Shown here piece after piece: positions 25,021-33,869 of a stretch of DNA of 64,000 nucleotides; the first letter of the stretch is position 1; every line of letters starts with the position of its first letter. The stretch spans positions 1-64,000 of the forward strand of contig NZ_FUZQ01000006.1 of the NCBI RefSeq assembly GCF_900167525.1, given 5' to 3'. The DNA comes from Krasilnikoviella flava (GTDB lineage: Bacteria > Actinomycetota > Actinomycetes > Actinomycetales > Cellulomonadaceae). The notes beneath the pieces were generated by a model. The model was not told the DNA's origin. It worked only from the letters and a program-made list of their open reading frames with translations, and made no database searches. The position numbers were made by a program, and so were the translations under genes.

Positions 25021-26721
25021 GTGAGACTTCCCCGTCGGACCGCCGCCGCCCTCGCGGCCGGCCTCCTGTCCTCCCTGGCCGCGGCGCCGTCCGCCGCGGC
25101 CCACGACCCGCAGCCACCCGCCCGGCCGACGCCGGCACCCACCGCCGAGCAGACCGTCAAGGCGATGCAGCCGGGCTGGAACCTCGGCAACTCGTTCGAC
25201 GCCGTCGGCGCCGACGAGACGGCCTGGGGCAACCCGGTGGTGACGCGCGACCTGATCCGTGAGGTCGCGGACCAGGGCTTCAGGAGCATCCGCCTCCCCG
25301 TCACGTGGGGCCAGCACGAGGGCCCCGCACCGGACCACACCATCGACCCGGCCTTCCTCGACCGGGTGGAGCAGGTCGTCGACTGGGCGCTCGACGAGGA
25401 CCTGTACGTGCTGCTCAACGTGCACCACGACTCGTGGACATGGGCCCACGAGCTGCCGAGCCGGCCGGACGAGGTGACCGCGCAGTTCACCGCCACGTGG
25501 GAGCAGCTCGCCGACCGGTTCCGCGACGCCCCGCGCACCCTGACCTTCGAGAGCCTCAACGAGCCCCAGTTCGCCGGGGTGGACGACGCGCAGGGCGACG
25601 CGCTGCTGCACGACCTCAACGCCGCGTTCCACGACGTCGTGCGCTCCTCGGGCGGGAACAACGCGGACCGGCTCCTCGTGCTCCCGACCCTGCACACCAA
25701 CGCCGGCCAGGAGCGGCTCGACGCGCTCGACGCGACCCTCGCCGAGCTCGACGACCCGCAGCTCGCGGCCACGGTGCACTACTACGGCTACTGGCCGTTC
25801 AGCGTGAACGTCGCGGGCGGCACCCGGTTCGACGACGTCGCGCTGGCGGACATGACGGGCACGTTCGACCGCGTGCGCTCGACGTTCGTCGACCAGGGGG
25901 TGCCCGTCATCCTCGGCGAGTACGGGCTGCTCGGCTTCGACCGCCATACCGGCACGATCGAGCAGGGCGAGAAGCTGCGGTTCTTCGAGGAGCTCGGGCA
26001 CCAGGCGCGCAGCGCCGGCGTCACCACGATGCTGTGGGACAACGGCCAGCACCTCGGCCGCGCGTCGTTCTCCTGGAGCGACGACGCGCTGTGGCACCAG
26101 ATCTCGTCGAGCTGGCGCACCCGCTCCGGGACGGCGACGACCGACCAGATCTTCGTGCGCCCGGGCGAGAGGACGGCGCAGACGGTCACGCTCGAGCCGC
26201 ACGGCACCCGGTTCACCGGGCTGTGGCTCGAGGGGCGCCGGCTGCAGCCGCAGCGCGACTACGTCCTGGCGGGCACCGACCTCACGCTCACCACCGCGCT
26301 GCTCGACCGCCTGACCGACGAGGGCCGGTTCGGCGAGCAGGCCGAGCTCACCGCCCGGTTCTCCCGCGGCGTCCCGTGGACGATCGACGTCGTGGTCGCG
26401 GACACCCCGGTCCTCGGCGGCGCGACCGGCACCACCGACGCCTTCTCGATCCCCACCGACTTCCGCGGCGACCGGCTGGCCACCATGGAGGCGCGGTACG
26501 ACGACGGCACCAACGCCGGCCCGCACGGCTGGACGTCGTTCAAGGAGTTCGACGTCGCGTTCGCGCCCGAGGACGACGCGATCCTGCTGCGGCCGGCGTT
26601 CTTCGCCGAGGTCACCGACGGCGCGCCCGTGACGCTGACGTTCCACTTCTGGAGCGGCGACACCGTCGAGTACACGGTGACGAGGGACGGCGCGGCGGTC
26701 ATCGGCACCGCCGCGAGGTAG
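25021..26721 (+). CDS. secreted GH5 endoglucanase with CBM_X2 and CBM46-like domains
   Basis: A 566-residue exported cellulase or xyloglucanase. The signal peptide (about residues 1-30, ending APSAAAHD) is followed by a short Pro-rich linker and the GH5 domain (about 45-370): acid/base Glu181 in ESLNEPQF and nucleophile Glu300 in PVILGEYGLLG. From about 375 an Ig-like CBM_X2 module and then a CBM46-like module (WSGDTVEYTVTRDG at the end) match the trimodular arrangement of subfamily GH5_4 enzymes. The GTG at 25021 is preferred over a frame extension to 25000 because GAAGGG lies about seven bases before it. Its TAG stop codon lies within the repeat array that follows. It is the only clearly secreted glycosidase here. 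Confidence 0.92.
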   Translation: MRLPRRTAAALAAGLLSSLAAAPSAAAHDPQPPARPTPAPTAEQTVKAMQPGWNLGNSFDAVGADETAWGNPVVTRDLIREVADQGFRSIRLPVTWGQHEGPAPDHTIDPAFLDRVEQVVDWALDEDLYVLLNVHHDSWTWAHELPSRPDEVTAQFTATWEQLADRFRDAPRTLTFESLNEPQFAGVDDAQGDALLHDLNAAFHDVVRSSGGNNADRLLVLPTLHTNAGQERLDALDATLAELDDPQLAATVHYYGYWPFSVNVAGGTRFDDVALADMTGTFDRVRSTFVDQGVPVILGEYGLLGFDRHTGTIEQGEKLRFFEELGHQARSAGVTTMLWDNGQHLGRASFSWSDDALWHQISSSWRTRSGTATTDQIFVRPGERTAQTVTLEPHGTRFTGLWLEGRRLQPQRDYVLAGTDLTLTTALLDRLTDEGRFGEQAELTARFSRGVPWTIDVVVADTPVLGGATGTTDAFSIPTDFRGDRLATMEARYDDGTNAGPHGWTSFKEFDVAFAPEDDAILLRPAFFAEVTDGAPVTLTFHFWSGDTVEYTVTRDGAAVIGTAAR

Positions 26722-26835
26722 TTCAAGACTCGGCGAGGTAGTTCAGGTTCCCGCGAGGTAGTCGAAACTACCTCGCCGGGATCTGAACTACCTCGGCAGG
26801 TTTCGGACTACCTCGCGGGAACCTGGACCACCTCG
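26714..26835. repeat. palindromic array of six 20-nt units between GH5 and GH42
   Basis: Two 20-base units and one 22-base unit beginning CGAGGTAGT are followed by three 20-base units ending in the complement ACYACCTCG, so the whole 122 bases fold on themselves. For example CGAGGTAGTTCAGGTTCCCG pairs with CGGGAACCTGGACCACCTCG at 18 of 20 positions. The first TAG is the stop codon of the GH5 gene. It separates two converging genes and probably acts as a two-way terminator. A second array of the same kind lies at 36280-36407. Confidence 0.85.
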
Positions 26836-26843
26836 GTGGGCGC

Positions 26844-28907
26844 TCAGTCCTCGCGCAGGACGACGACGTCGGTGGGCTCGAGGTGCAGCGGGTCCCCCGC
26901 AGCGACCCGGCGGCCGGTGAGCAGGTCCGTGCCGGAGGCGTGCGCCGCCACGTCGACGCCGACGGCGGCGTGGTTGAGGACGAACGCCGTCCGGGCACCG
27001 TCGTCGCCCACCCGGACGGCGAGCTCCACGTCGTCGGCGTCGGCGTACGGGCCGACGAGCCCGTGCCGGGCGAGGACGCGGCGCACCACCCAGGCGACGC
27101 CGGCGTCGTCGAGCCCCGTCGCGACGTACCAGGCCTCGCCGGGCTCGCCGCCGCCCCCGCCGCGGCGGTGGCGGGTGACGGCGGGGGTGCCGGCGTAGAA
27201 CTCGGCCCCGTACGTGCCGACGACGTCGGCTCCCTGCGGCACGACGATCTCGAAGACGAGGCCGGCGTCGGAGACCAGATCGTCGCCGTCGCCGTCCTTC
27301 AGGGTGACCGGGTTGGCGACGCCCGGCTCGGCGGAGTCCGTCTCCTCGACGCGGAGGCCGAACAGGGGGCCGAGCGGGCCGGGGGCGTCCATGAGGAACG
27401 CGTTCGCGTCCTCGTCGGCGCGACCCGACCAGTACGACGCGAGCACCGACCCGCCGCGCGCGACCACGCCCTCCAGCCGGTCCGCGACGTCGCCCTTGAG
27501 CACGTGCAGCATCGGGGCGAGGACCACGTCGTACCGCGACAGGTCCGCCGTCGTGGCCACGACGTCCACCTGGGTGCCCGCCTGCCACAGCGCGCGGTAG
27601 TACGCGAGCACCGTGTCGACATAGCGCGCGTGCCGGTTGAAGCCGTCCGTCATCTCGGCGGCCCACCACGAGTCCCAGTCGAAGAGCAGGGCGACGCGGG
27701 CGGGCGTGCGCGCGCCGAGCACGGCGTCCCCGAGCGCGTCGAGCTCGGCCCCGAGCGCCGCGACCTCGCGGAACGCCCGGGTGTCCGTGCGGCCGGCGTG
27801 GTCGAGGACGGCGCCGTGGTACTTCTCGCAGGCGCCCTTGGACTGCCGCATCTGGAAGTACAGGACGGCGTCCGCGCCGTGCGCGACGGCCTGCCACGAC
27901 CACAGCCGCAGCACGCCGGGGCGCTTCACCGGATTGACGTCGCGCGAGGCCGTGATGGTGGGCGTCTGCTCCATGACCCAGAACGGCGCGCCGTCCTTGA
28001 GCCCCCGCATGACGTCGTGGGCCAGCGCCATGCGCGCGTGCTCGCGCTGCCCGGGCGGGTAGTTGTCCCACGACGCGAAGTCGAGGTCGGCGGCCCAGCG
28101 GTGGTAGTCGATCGGCCGGAACATGCCCATGAAGTTGGTGGTCACGGGCGTGGTGGCGTCGTGCTCCCGGATGCGCGCCTTCTCGTCGCGGAAGTTCGCG
28201 AGCATCGCGTCGGACATGAACCGCCGGTAGTCGAGCGTGATGCCCTGGAAGGCGGTGTGGTCGGGCCCGCGCCAGTGCTCGCTGAGCATGTTGGGCGGCA
28301 CGATCTGCTCCCAGTCGCTGAACGTGTGCGACCAGAACGCCGCGTTCCAGGCGTCGTTGAGCCGCGCCAGCGAGCCGTAGCGCTCCCGCAGCCAGACCCG
28401 GAAGCCGGCCGCGCACAGGTCGCACCAGCACCCGCCGTCGAACCCGCCGTACTCGTTGCCCACGTGCCACGCGACCAGGCCTGGGGTGCCCGCGTAGCGC
28501 TCAGCGACCCGGCCCGCGAGCTCTGCGGACAGGCGCCGGTAGACCGGCGAGCTGGGGCACGCGTTGTGCCGCTGCCCGAACACGTGCCGCCGGCCCTGGA
28601 AGTCCGTGCGCTCCACCTCGGGATGCCGGTGCGCGAGCCACGGCGGCAGCGCGCCGGTGGACGTCGCGAGCACGACGTCGCGCCCGCCCGCCACGGCGCG
28701 CTCGACGATCGCGTCGAGCTGGGCGAAGTCGTAGGTGTCCTCGTCGGGCTGCAACGTCGCCCAGGAGAAGACGTTGAGGGTCACTGTGTCGATCGACGCG
28801 AGGTCGAACGCCGCGTAGTCGGACTCCCACACCTCCCGCGGCCACTGCTCGGGGTTGTAGTCGCCGCCGTAGCGGATCCGGGTCGCGGCGGGCAGACGGG
28901 CTGACAT
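26844..28907 (-). CDS. beta-galactosidase, GH42
   Basis: A 687-residue GH42 enzyme that removes terminal beta-galactose (in some members alpha-arabinose) from oligosaccharides. The TIM barrel (about 1-400) begins RIRYGGDYNPEQWP; acid/base Glu152 is in HVGNEYGG and nucleophile Glu313 in WVMEQTP. The zinc-cluster cysteines are in NACPSS and CWCDLC. The trimerisation and C-terminal beta domains follow. ATG 28907 is chosen for GGAGGA upstream. No signal peptide, so it is cytosolic. It is the last gene of a six-gene run with an importer, GH39 and a DUF624 protein, 47 bases after the latter. Confidence 0.93.
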   Translation of the reverse strand: MSARLPAATRIRYGGDYNPEQWPREVWESDYAAFDLASIDTVTLNVFSWATLQPDEDTYDFAQLDAIVERAVAGGRDVVLATSTGALPPWLAHRHPEVERTDFQGRRHVFGQRHNACPSSPVYRRLSAELAGRVAERYAGTPGLVAWHVGNEYGGFDGGCWCDLCAAGFRVWLRERYGSLARLNDAWNAAFWSHTFSDWEQIVPPNMLSEHWRGPDHTAFQGITLDYRRFMSDAMLANFRDEKARIREHDATTPVTTNFMGMFRPIDYHRWAADLDFASWDNYPPGQREHARMALAHDVMRGLKDGAPFWVMEQTPTITASRDVNPVKRPGVLRLWSWQAVAHGADAVLYFQMRQSKGACEKYHGAVLDHAGRTDTRAFREVAALGAELDALGDAVLGARTPARVALLFDWDSWWAAEMTDGFNRHARYVDTVLAYYRALWQAGTQVDVVATTADLSRYDVVLAPMLHVLKGDVADRLEGVVARGGSVLASYWSGRADEDANAFLMDAPGPLGPLFGLRVEETDSAEPGVANPVTLKDGDGDDLVSDAGLVFEIVVPQGADVVGTYGAEFYAGTPAVTRHRRGGGGGEPGEAWYVATGLDDAGVAWVVRRVLARHGLVGPYADADDVELAVRVGDDGARTAFVLNHAAVGVDVAAHASGTDLLTGRRVAAGDPLHLEPTDVVVLRED

Positions 28908-28954
28908 CGGATGATCCTCCGGGGTTGGGGACGGTGCGCGGTCGCGGCGCGGGG

Positions 28955-29644
28955 TCAGGCGACGAACCGGTGCCGGACGTCGTCGAGCACGGGCTGCCCG
29001 GTCCGGAGCAGGAACGCGAGCCAGGCGGCGGCGACGACGGCGAGCACCACCTCGCCCGCCAGCCACACGACGCCGCCCGCCACCACGACGAGCGCGAGCA
29101 GGCCGACGGTGACGAGCGGCCGCCGCCCGAGGTAGTACACGGACAGCCGGGCCACGTCACGGGCCCGGAACGAGAAGAGCGACGCGAGGAGCAGCGCCTG
29201 CAGCGCCCAGAGCAGCACGGCGAGCCCGACGACGCCGAGCACGACGACGTACGCCACCGAGATGCCGGCGGTCTCGCGGTGCACGACGCACGTCGCGACG
29301 ACGCCGAGCGCCGCCGTCGCCGGGACCCACAGCCGCAGCACGTCGAGCCAGCCCAGCCGCAGCCCGCGCGCGAACGCCCGCCCCGGGGCGGGCTCGTCGG
29401 CGCCCGCTCGGGCGTGCAGGGCGAAGACGCCGGCGGACAGGAAGGGCGCCGCCGGCACGAGGCAGAGCGGGACCAGGAGGGCATTGCCCGTGGACCGGTC
29501 CAGGAGCGCGAGCAGCACGAGCGTCGGGACGTTTCCCAGCGCCACGAGCACCCCCACCACCAGGTACCAGTAGATCCGCGCGGTGACCCGGCCGAGGACG
29601 CCGTCACCGAATTCCCGGACCGACCCGCCGGCCCCCGCGGCCAT
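28955..29644 (-). CDS. DUF624 (YesL-family) membrane protein
   Basis: A 229-residue protein with about five or six hydrophobic segments, for example YLVVGVLVALGNVPTLVLLA near residues 27-46. YesL-family proteins are found beside LplB/YtcP-type oligosaccharide importers in Bacillus and actinobacteria, exactly as here; their function is not established, and a role in assembly or regulation of the importer is a guess. The ATG shares one base with the stop codon of the GH39 gene (TGATG), so translation is coupled. Confidence 0.82.
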   Translation of the reverse strand: MAAGAGGSVREFGDGVLGRVTARIYWYLVVGVLVALGNVPTLVLLALLDRSTGNALLVPLCLVPAAPFLSAGVFALHARAGADEPAPGRAFARGLRLGWLDVLRLWVPATAALGVVATCVVHRETAGISVAYVVVLGVVGLAVLLWALQALLLASLFSFRARDVARLSVYYLGRRPLVTVGLLALVVVAGGVVWLAGEVVLAVVAAAWLAFLLRTGQPVLDDVRHRFVA

Positions 29645-31191
29645 CACGCGACCTCGTGTCCCGGCCGGTGCCCGGGATCCCGGCCGAGGATGCGGGCGTC
29701 GTCCAGCCACGCCGGCGTCTCGTCGTGCACCGGGTCGATCTCGACCAGCGTCACCTCGTGCCGGGCGAGCGTGATGGCCAGGTCGACCCGGCCGTCCACG
29801 ACGTCGAGCGAGGTGTGCGAGCGCCCGGGGACGGACGCCTCGTGCAGGAGGTCGAGCTGCCGCGCGGTCGGGGACGCCGGGCGGCCGAGGTGCCGCCACG
29901 CGGTGACCGCGTTGCCCTCCTCGTCGTTCACGCGCGACCGGTGCACCGACGCGCGCCGGGCCGACGGGTCCGCGACGGGGATGCTGAGGCGCACCTCGTG
30001 CCGGCCGGGCTCGTCGGGCCCGGCCGTGCCGGCCACGGGCTGCCACGCGAGCACGGTGACGCGCCCCCGGTCGTCCCGCGTGACCAGGTGGTCCTCGCCG
30101 CGGTGCAGCAGCTGGTCGCCCATCCGCGCCATGAACGCGTACAGGTGGAAGACGGGCTTGCGCAGCTGCCGGTGCCCGAGCATCCCGAAACCGCCGTGGA
30201 AGATCGACGTCGGGACGTTCTCCTCCTCGAAGACGTCGCAGAACGTCCAGTAGGAGAAGGAGTCGACGAGGTCGCCACCCTCGGAGAGCACCGGCGCCAG
30301 GGCCGCCGCCTGGTAGGCGGTGTCGTGCACGGGGTTGTCCGGGCGGTAGCTGGTGCTGAACTCGGTGACGTGCGCGGGCACCCCCTCCAGGCGGGTGCCG
30401 GCCAGCAGCTTCGCCGGGGCGGCGAACTGGTCCAGCAGGTTCCGCGGGTGCCGCAGCGTCTGGTAGGTGCCGAACGGCACGTGCTGGGCCGGCCCGGTCG
30501 TGTACGCGTGGAACGACACGAAGTCGACCGGCACGTCGCGCGCCTCGACGAACTCGGCGAACGGCGCCCACCAGTCGTCCGCGCCGGGCGAGATCGCGGG
30601 CCCGCCTACCTGCAGGTCGGCGTCGACCTCCTTCACGGCCGCCGCCGTGACCTCGTAGAGCCGGAAGTAGGCCTCCTGCGACGCGCCCTGCCAGAAGACG
30701 TCGAGGTTCGGCTCGTTCCACACCTCGATCGGCCACCGCCGCACCTCGGCCAGGCCGTAGCGGTCGACCGCGTGCCGCACCACCGCCTGCACCAGTGCCG
30801 CCCACTCGCGGTGGTCGCGCGGCGGGGTGACGTTGCCCCTCCACCAGAACACCGTCTGGTCCCCCGACGCGAGGGCCGACGGCATGAACCCCAGCTCCAG
30901 GAACGGCCGGATGCCGAGCGCCAGCCACGAGTCGAGGATCTGGTCGGCGTAGGTGAAGGAGTACCGGGTGCCGCGGTGCCCGGCCGCGTCGTACGGGCGG
31001 TGGATCCCGACGTCGTCCGACAGGAGCCCGTGGCCCCGGAGGTACCGGAACCCGATCTCCTGCTGCACCACGGCGAGCGACTCCTGGTAGTCCCGGCGCA
31101 GCGCGAGGTTGAGGCGGCCCGTGCCGACGCACTGCCGCCACGCGTCGGAGAGCGTGGCGGCAGGCGCGTCGGGGACGACGACGGGGATCAG
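29644..31191 (-). CDS. beta-xylosidase, GH39, probable CTG start
   Basis: A cytosolic glycosidase that releases xylose from short xylo-oligosaccharides. Acid/base Glu160 is in IEVWNEPN and nucleophile Glu277 in HVTEFSTSY; these numbers equal those of the well-studied Thermoanaerobacterium GH39 xylosidase when translation starts at CTG 31191. Between the upstream stop codon (31197-31195) and GTG 31071 there is no ATG or GTG in frame, yet the intervening 40 codons (for example AWRQCVGTGRLNLALRRDYQ) are typical GH39 sequence. AGGAGG ends eight bases before the CTG. A start at ATC 31188 is possible; GTG 31071 would remove part of the barrel. 515 residues from CTG. Follows the importer binding protein. 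Confidence 0.88.
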   Translation of the reverse strand: MIPVVVPDAPAATLSDAWRQCVGTGRLNLALRRDYQESLAVVQQEIGFRYLRGHGLLSDDVGIHRPYDAAGHRGTRYSFTYADQILDSWLALGIRPFLELGFMPSALASGDQTVFWWRGNVTPPRDHREWAALVQAVVRHAVDRYGLAEVRRWPIEVWNEPNLDVFWQGASQEAYFRLYEVTAAAVKEVDADLQVGGPAISPGADDWWAPFAEFVEARDVPVDFVSFHAYTTGPAQHVPFGTYQTLRHPRNLLDQFAAPAKLLAGTRLEGVPAHVTEFSTSYRPDNPVHDTAYQAAALAPVLSEGGDLVDSFSYWTFCDVFEEENVPTSIFHGGFGMLGHRQLRKPVFHLYAFMARMGDQLLHRGEDHLVTRDDRGRVTVLAWQPVAGTAGPDEPGRHEVRLSIPVADPSARRASVHRSRVNDEEGNAVTAWRHLGRPASPTARQLDLLHEASVPGRSHTSLDVVDGRVDLAITLARHEVTLVEIDPVHDETPAWLDDARILGRDPGHRPGHEVA

Positions 31192-31194
31192 GGG

Positions 31195-32865
31195 TCAGCC
31201 CTCCTGCCGCGCCAGGGCGGTGTTGTAGGTGTCCACGAGCTGCGTCGCACCGAGACCGTCCATCTCGGTGACGTACGCGTCCCACTCGTCGAGCGAGCGC
31301 TGACCCGTGATGAACCCGGCGGTCGCAGCCTCGACGGCGTCCTTGAGCTGCGTGTCCAGCAGCGACGCCTGCTCCAGCTCCATCTCGTCGAGCCGAGCGG
31401 CCGGGGCGACCGGCAGGACCTCCTTGGACTCGAGCACGGCCCGCGTCCACTCCTTGACCTCGTCCGACATCACGGACTCCAGCAGGTCCTGCGACGAGCC
31501 GTTCGCCAGCAGGAACACCCCGTTGCTGTAGCCGAAGTCGGTGTTGAGCTTCTTGGGGGCGTCCGCGTTGATGGCGTTGTAGCCGATGTCGTCGTTCAGG
31601 GTGCGCACGCCGGAGCCGTCCTTGCTGTACGTCTCCCCGTCCACGCCCCACTGGGCGAACTCCATGCCCTCGTCGGAGTAGTACTGCCAGTCGATGTACT
31701 GCAGCAGCGCCTTGAAGTGCGGGTCCTCGGCCGCCTTGCTCGAGATCATCAGCCCGGAGGAGAGGCGGCTCGCCGGCAGGTTGCTGCCGGCCGGGCCACC
31801 GGGGATCGTGAGCAGCCGCACGTCGACGTCCTTCTTCGCGTCCGCGAGCGCCTGCCGGTAGACGGTGATCTCCTGCGTGTTGCTGGTGACCGCGGCCGAC
31901 TTGCCGGAGACGAACTTCTGCTTGGCCTGGTCGTCGGACTGCGTGATCTCCGGGTCCATGACACCGCTGTCGACCCAGCCGTGCAGGGTCGAGACCAGCT
32001 GCTTGTAGGCGTCGCTGGAGCCGTTGAAGACGAACTTCCCGGAGTCCTGGTCGTACCAGGTGTTGTTGTAGCCCCAGCCGCCGGCGGCGGCGTAGTTCGG
32101 CCCCATGGTGTTGAGCAGCGCGCCGTTCGTCTGGGTGTCCGTCCAGCGGTCGGAGAACGCGTAGTCGAGGCCGGGGTTGGCGTCCTGGACCTTCTTCAGG
32201 TCGTCGCCGAGCTCGTCCCAGGTGGCCGGGTCCTCGGTGATGCCCGCCTTGGACCACATCTGCTCGTTGACCATGACGGTGTACTGGACGTCGGGGATCT
32301 CACGGATGCCCGGCAGGATGTAGTACTTGCCGTCGTCCTGACGCAGGTTGTCGAACTCGGCCGTCAGGTCCCACTTCTCGATCTTCTCGCTGAGGTTCGG
32401 CATGTAGTCGAGGTAGTCCGACACGGGCAGGAGGGCACCGCCCGAGACGAACTGGGTCTCCTGGCCGGGGTACGTCACCGGCATGAGCTCGGACCCCTCG
32501 CCGGACCCGATGAGCAGCGCCTTCTTCTGGTCCCAGTCGGCCAGCGGGATGTCCGTGCGGTCGAACGTGACGTTCTGGTCGCTCTCGAGGTGCTGGAAGA
32601 TCGACCAGTCCTCCTTCACCGGGTAGTTCGGGTGGTCCCGGTACATCAACGAGAACTCGACGGGCTCCGTCGCCTTGAACGTCGTGCCCGCGGCGAAGTC
32701 GTCCATCGCGCCGACGGAGTGCTCGTCGTCGATGGTGACGGCGGCGCCTTCGGTGGCACCGTCGTCGTCACCGCTGCCGCCGTCGGTGCTGCACGCAGCG
32801 AGGCCCAGGGCCAGTGTCGTCAGCGACACGGCCGCGACGGCCGCGCGCATCCTGGTGTTCTTCAT
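31195..32865 (-). CDS. LplA-type oligosaccharide-binding lipoprotein
   Basis: A 556-residue solute-binding protein, longer than CUT1 proteins of the MalE type, as is typical of LplA/YtcQ-like members. Signal peptide MKNTRMRAAVAAVSLTTLAL with lipobox GLAAC, then an Asp/Gly-rich linker. The mature protein has PVEFSLMYRDHPNYPVKEDW and conserved VQYTVMVNEQMWSKAG. ATG 32865 follows GAGAGA. It lies third in the operon after both permeases and is followed by GH39, whose start is two to four bases past its stop. In Paenibacillus, importers of this architecture next to GH67 and xylanase genes carry aldouronates; that is the best guess for the ligand. Confidence 0.9.
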   Translation of the reverse strand: MKNTRMRAAVAAVSLTTLALGLAACSTDGGSGDDDGATEGAAVTIDDEHSVGAMDDFAAGTTFKATEPVEFSLMYRDHPNYPVKEDWSIFQHLESDQNVTFDRTDIPLADWDQKKALLIGSGEGSELMPVTYPGQETQFVSGGALLPVSDYLDYMPNLSEKIEKWDLTAEFDNLRQDDGKYYILPGIREIPDVQYTVMVNEQMWSKAGITEDPATWDELGDDLKKVQDANPGLDYAFSDRWTDTQTNGALLNTMGPNYAAAGGWGYNNTWYDQDSGKFVFNGSSDAYKQLVSTLHGWVDSGVMDPEITQSDDQAKQKFVSGKSAAVTSNTQEITVYRQALADAKKDVDVRLLTIPGGPAGSNLPASRLSSGLMISSKAAEDPHFKALLQYIDWQYYSDEGMEFAQWGVDGETYSKDGSGVRTLNDDIGYNAINADAPKKLNTDFGYSNGVFLLANGSSQDLLESVMSDEVKEWTRAVLESKEVLPVAPAARLDEMELEQASLLDTQLKDAVEAATAGFITGQRSLDEWDAYVTEMDGLGATQLVDTYNTALARQEG

Positions 32866-32945
32866 GTCTCTCCTCGTGTGTCGAGCGTCGTCGCTCTGGA
32901 GCGGGGACCTGCGTTGGGGGGAGCCTTGACCGGCGGCGGGCGCCG

Positions 32946-33869
32946 TCAGCCCTTGACGGACCCGAGCATCACGCCCGAGACGAAGTACCTCTGGATGAAG
33001 GGGTAGAAGCAGATGATCGGCAGCACGGTGAGCAGCATCGTCACCGACTGGATGTTGGCGCCGATCTGGATCGCGTCCGTGCCGGCGGCCGCCGCCGGCG
33101 AACCCGACGCCGCCGCGATGAGGTTCCGCAGGTAGACGGTGACCGGGAACAGCTCCTTCTGGTCCAGGTAGAGGAAGGAGTTGAACCAGGAGTTCCACAG
33201 GCCCACCGCGTAGAAGAGCGTCATCGTGGCGAGCACGGCCTTGGACAGCGGGAGCACGATGCGCCCGAAGATCCCGTAGGTGGTGAGGCCGTCGATCGCT
33301 GCGGCCTCTTCGAGGTCCCTCGGGAAGTTCTCGAAGAACGACTTCATGACGAGCAGGTTGAACACCGAGATCGCGCCGGGCAGCACGATCGCCCACATCG
33401 TGTTCCGCATCCCGAGGACGTCGGCGACGAGGATGTAGTTCGGGATCAGGCCGCCGCTGAAGAACATCGTGAAGACGGCGATCCCCACGAAGAATGTGCG
33501 CCCCTTGAGCTCCGGGCGGCTCAGCGCGTACGCGTAGGGAGTGGTGAGCACCATCGAGATGAGCGTGCCGACCACGGTGTACACGATCGTGTTCTTGTAG
33601 TTGACCCAGAACAGCGAGTCACCCATGACCACGCTGAACGTCTCGAGGTTGAACCCGCGCGGGAGGAGGTTGACCTCGCCCGCGGCGATGAAGCCCTCCG
33701 ACGAGAACGCCTTCGCGACGAGGTTGACGAACGGGTAGAGCGTCACCGCGCACACGATCAGCAGCACGACCACGTTGCCGATCTTGAAGGCCCGGTACCC
33801 GGGCGTGTCCTTGACCGTGGTCGGTTCCGTGCGGACGGCGGCGAGATCCGGGGTCGGGGTGTCGGTCAC
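32946..33869 (-). CDS. oligosaccharide ABC permease, YtcP-like (CUT1)
   Basis: A 307-residue permease with six predicted helices, beginning FKIGNVVVLLIVCAVTLYPF. The EAA loop reads LEEAAAIDGLTTYGIFGRIV and the C-terminal FIQRYFVSGVMLGSVKG ending is characteristic of YtcP-type proteins. GTG 33869 overlaps the stop codon of the first permease (GTGA); an adjacent GTG at 33872 is an alternative. It forms one importer with the LplB-like protein and the lipoprotein encoded around it. No ATPase gene is present in the operon. Confidence 0.9.
   Translation of the reverse strand: MTDTPTPDLAAVRTEPTTVKDTPGYRAFKIGNVVVLLIVCAVTLYPFVNLVAKAFSSEGFIAAGEVNLLPRGFNLETFSVVMGDSLFWVNYKNTIVYTVVGTLISMVLTTPYAYALSRPELKGRTFFVGIAVFTMFFSGGLIPNYILVADVLGMRNTMWAIVLPGAISVFNLLVMKSFFENFPRDLEEAAAIDGLTTYGIFGRIVLPLSKAVLATMTLFYAVGLWNSWFNSFLYLDQKELFPVTVYLRNLIAAASGSPAAAAGTDAIQIGANIQSVTMLLTVLPIICFYPFIQRYFVSGVMLGSVKG

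Noticed and set aside
22663-26646. 1327-codon open frame on the minus strand across the oxidase, ABC and GH5 genes
   Set aside because: It crosses four recognisable plus-strand genes and their gaps, and its translation is low-complexity basic sequence. It is a shadow of high-GC codon use.
26714-26835. Regular 20-nt repeats considered as a CRISPR array
   Set aside because: There are no unique spacers between repeats, the second half is inverted, and no cas genes are present. The structure is palindromic.
29644-31071. GTG 31071 as the start of the GH39 gene
   Set aside because: It would discard about 40 codons of typical GH39 sequence and has no ribosome-binding site, whereas CTG 31191 has AGGAGG at the right distance.
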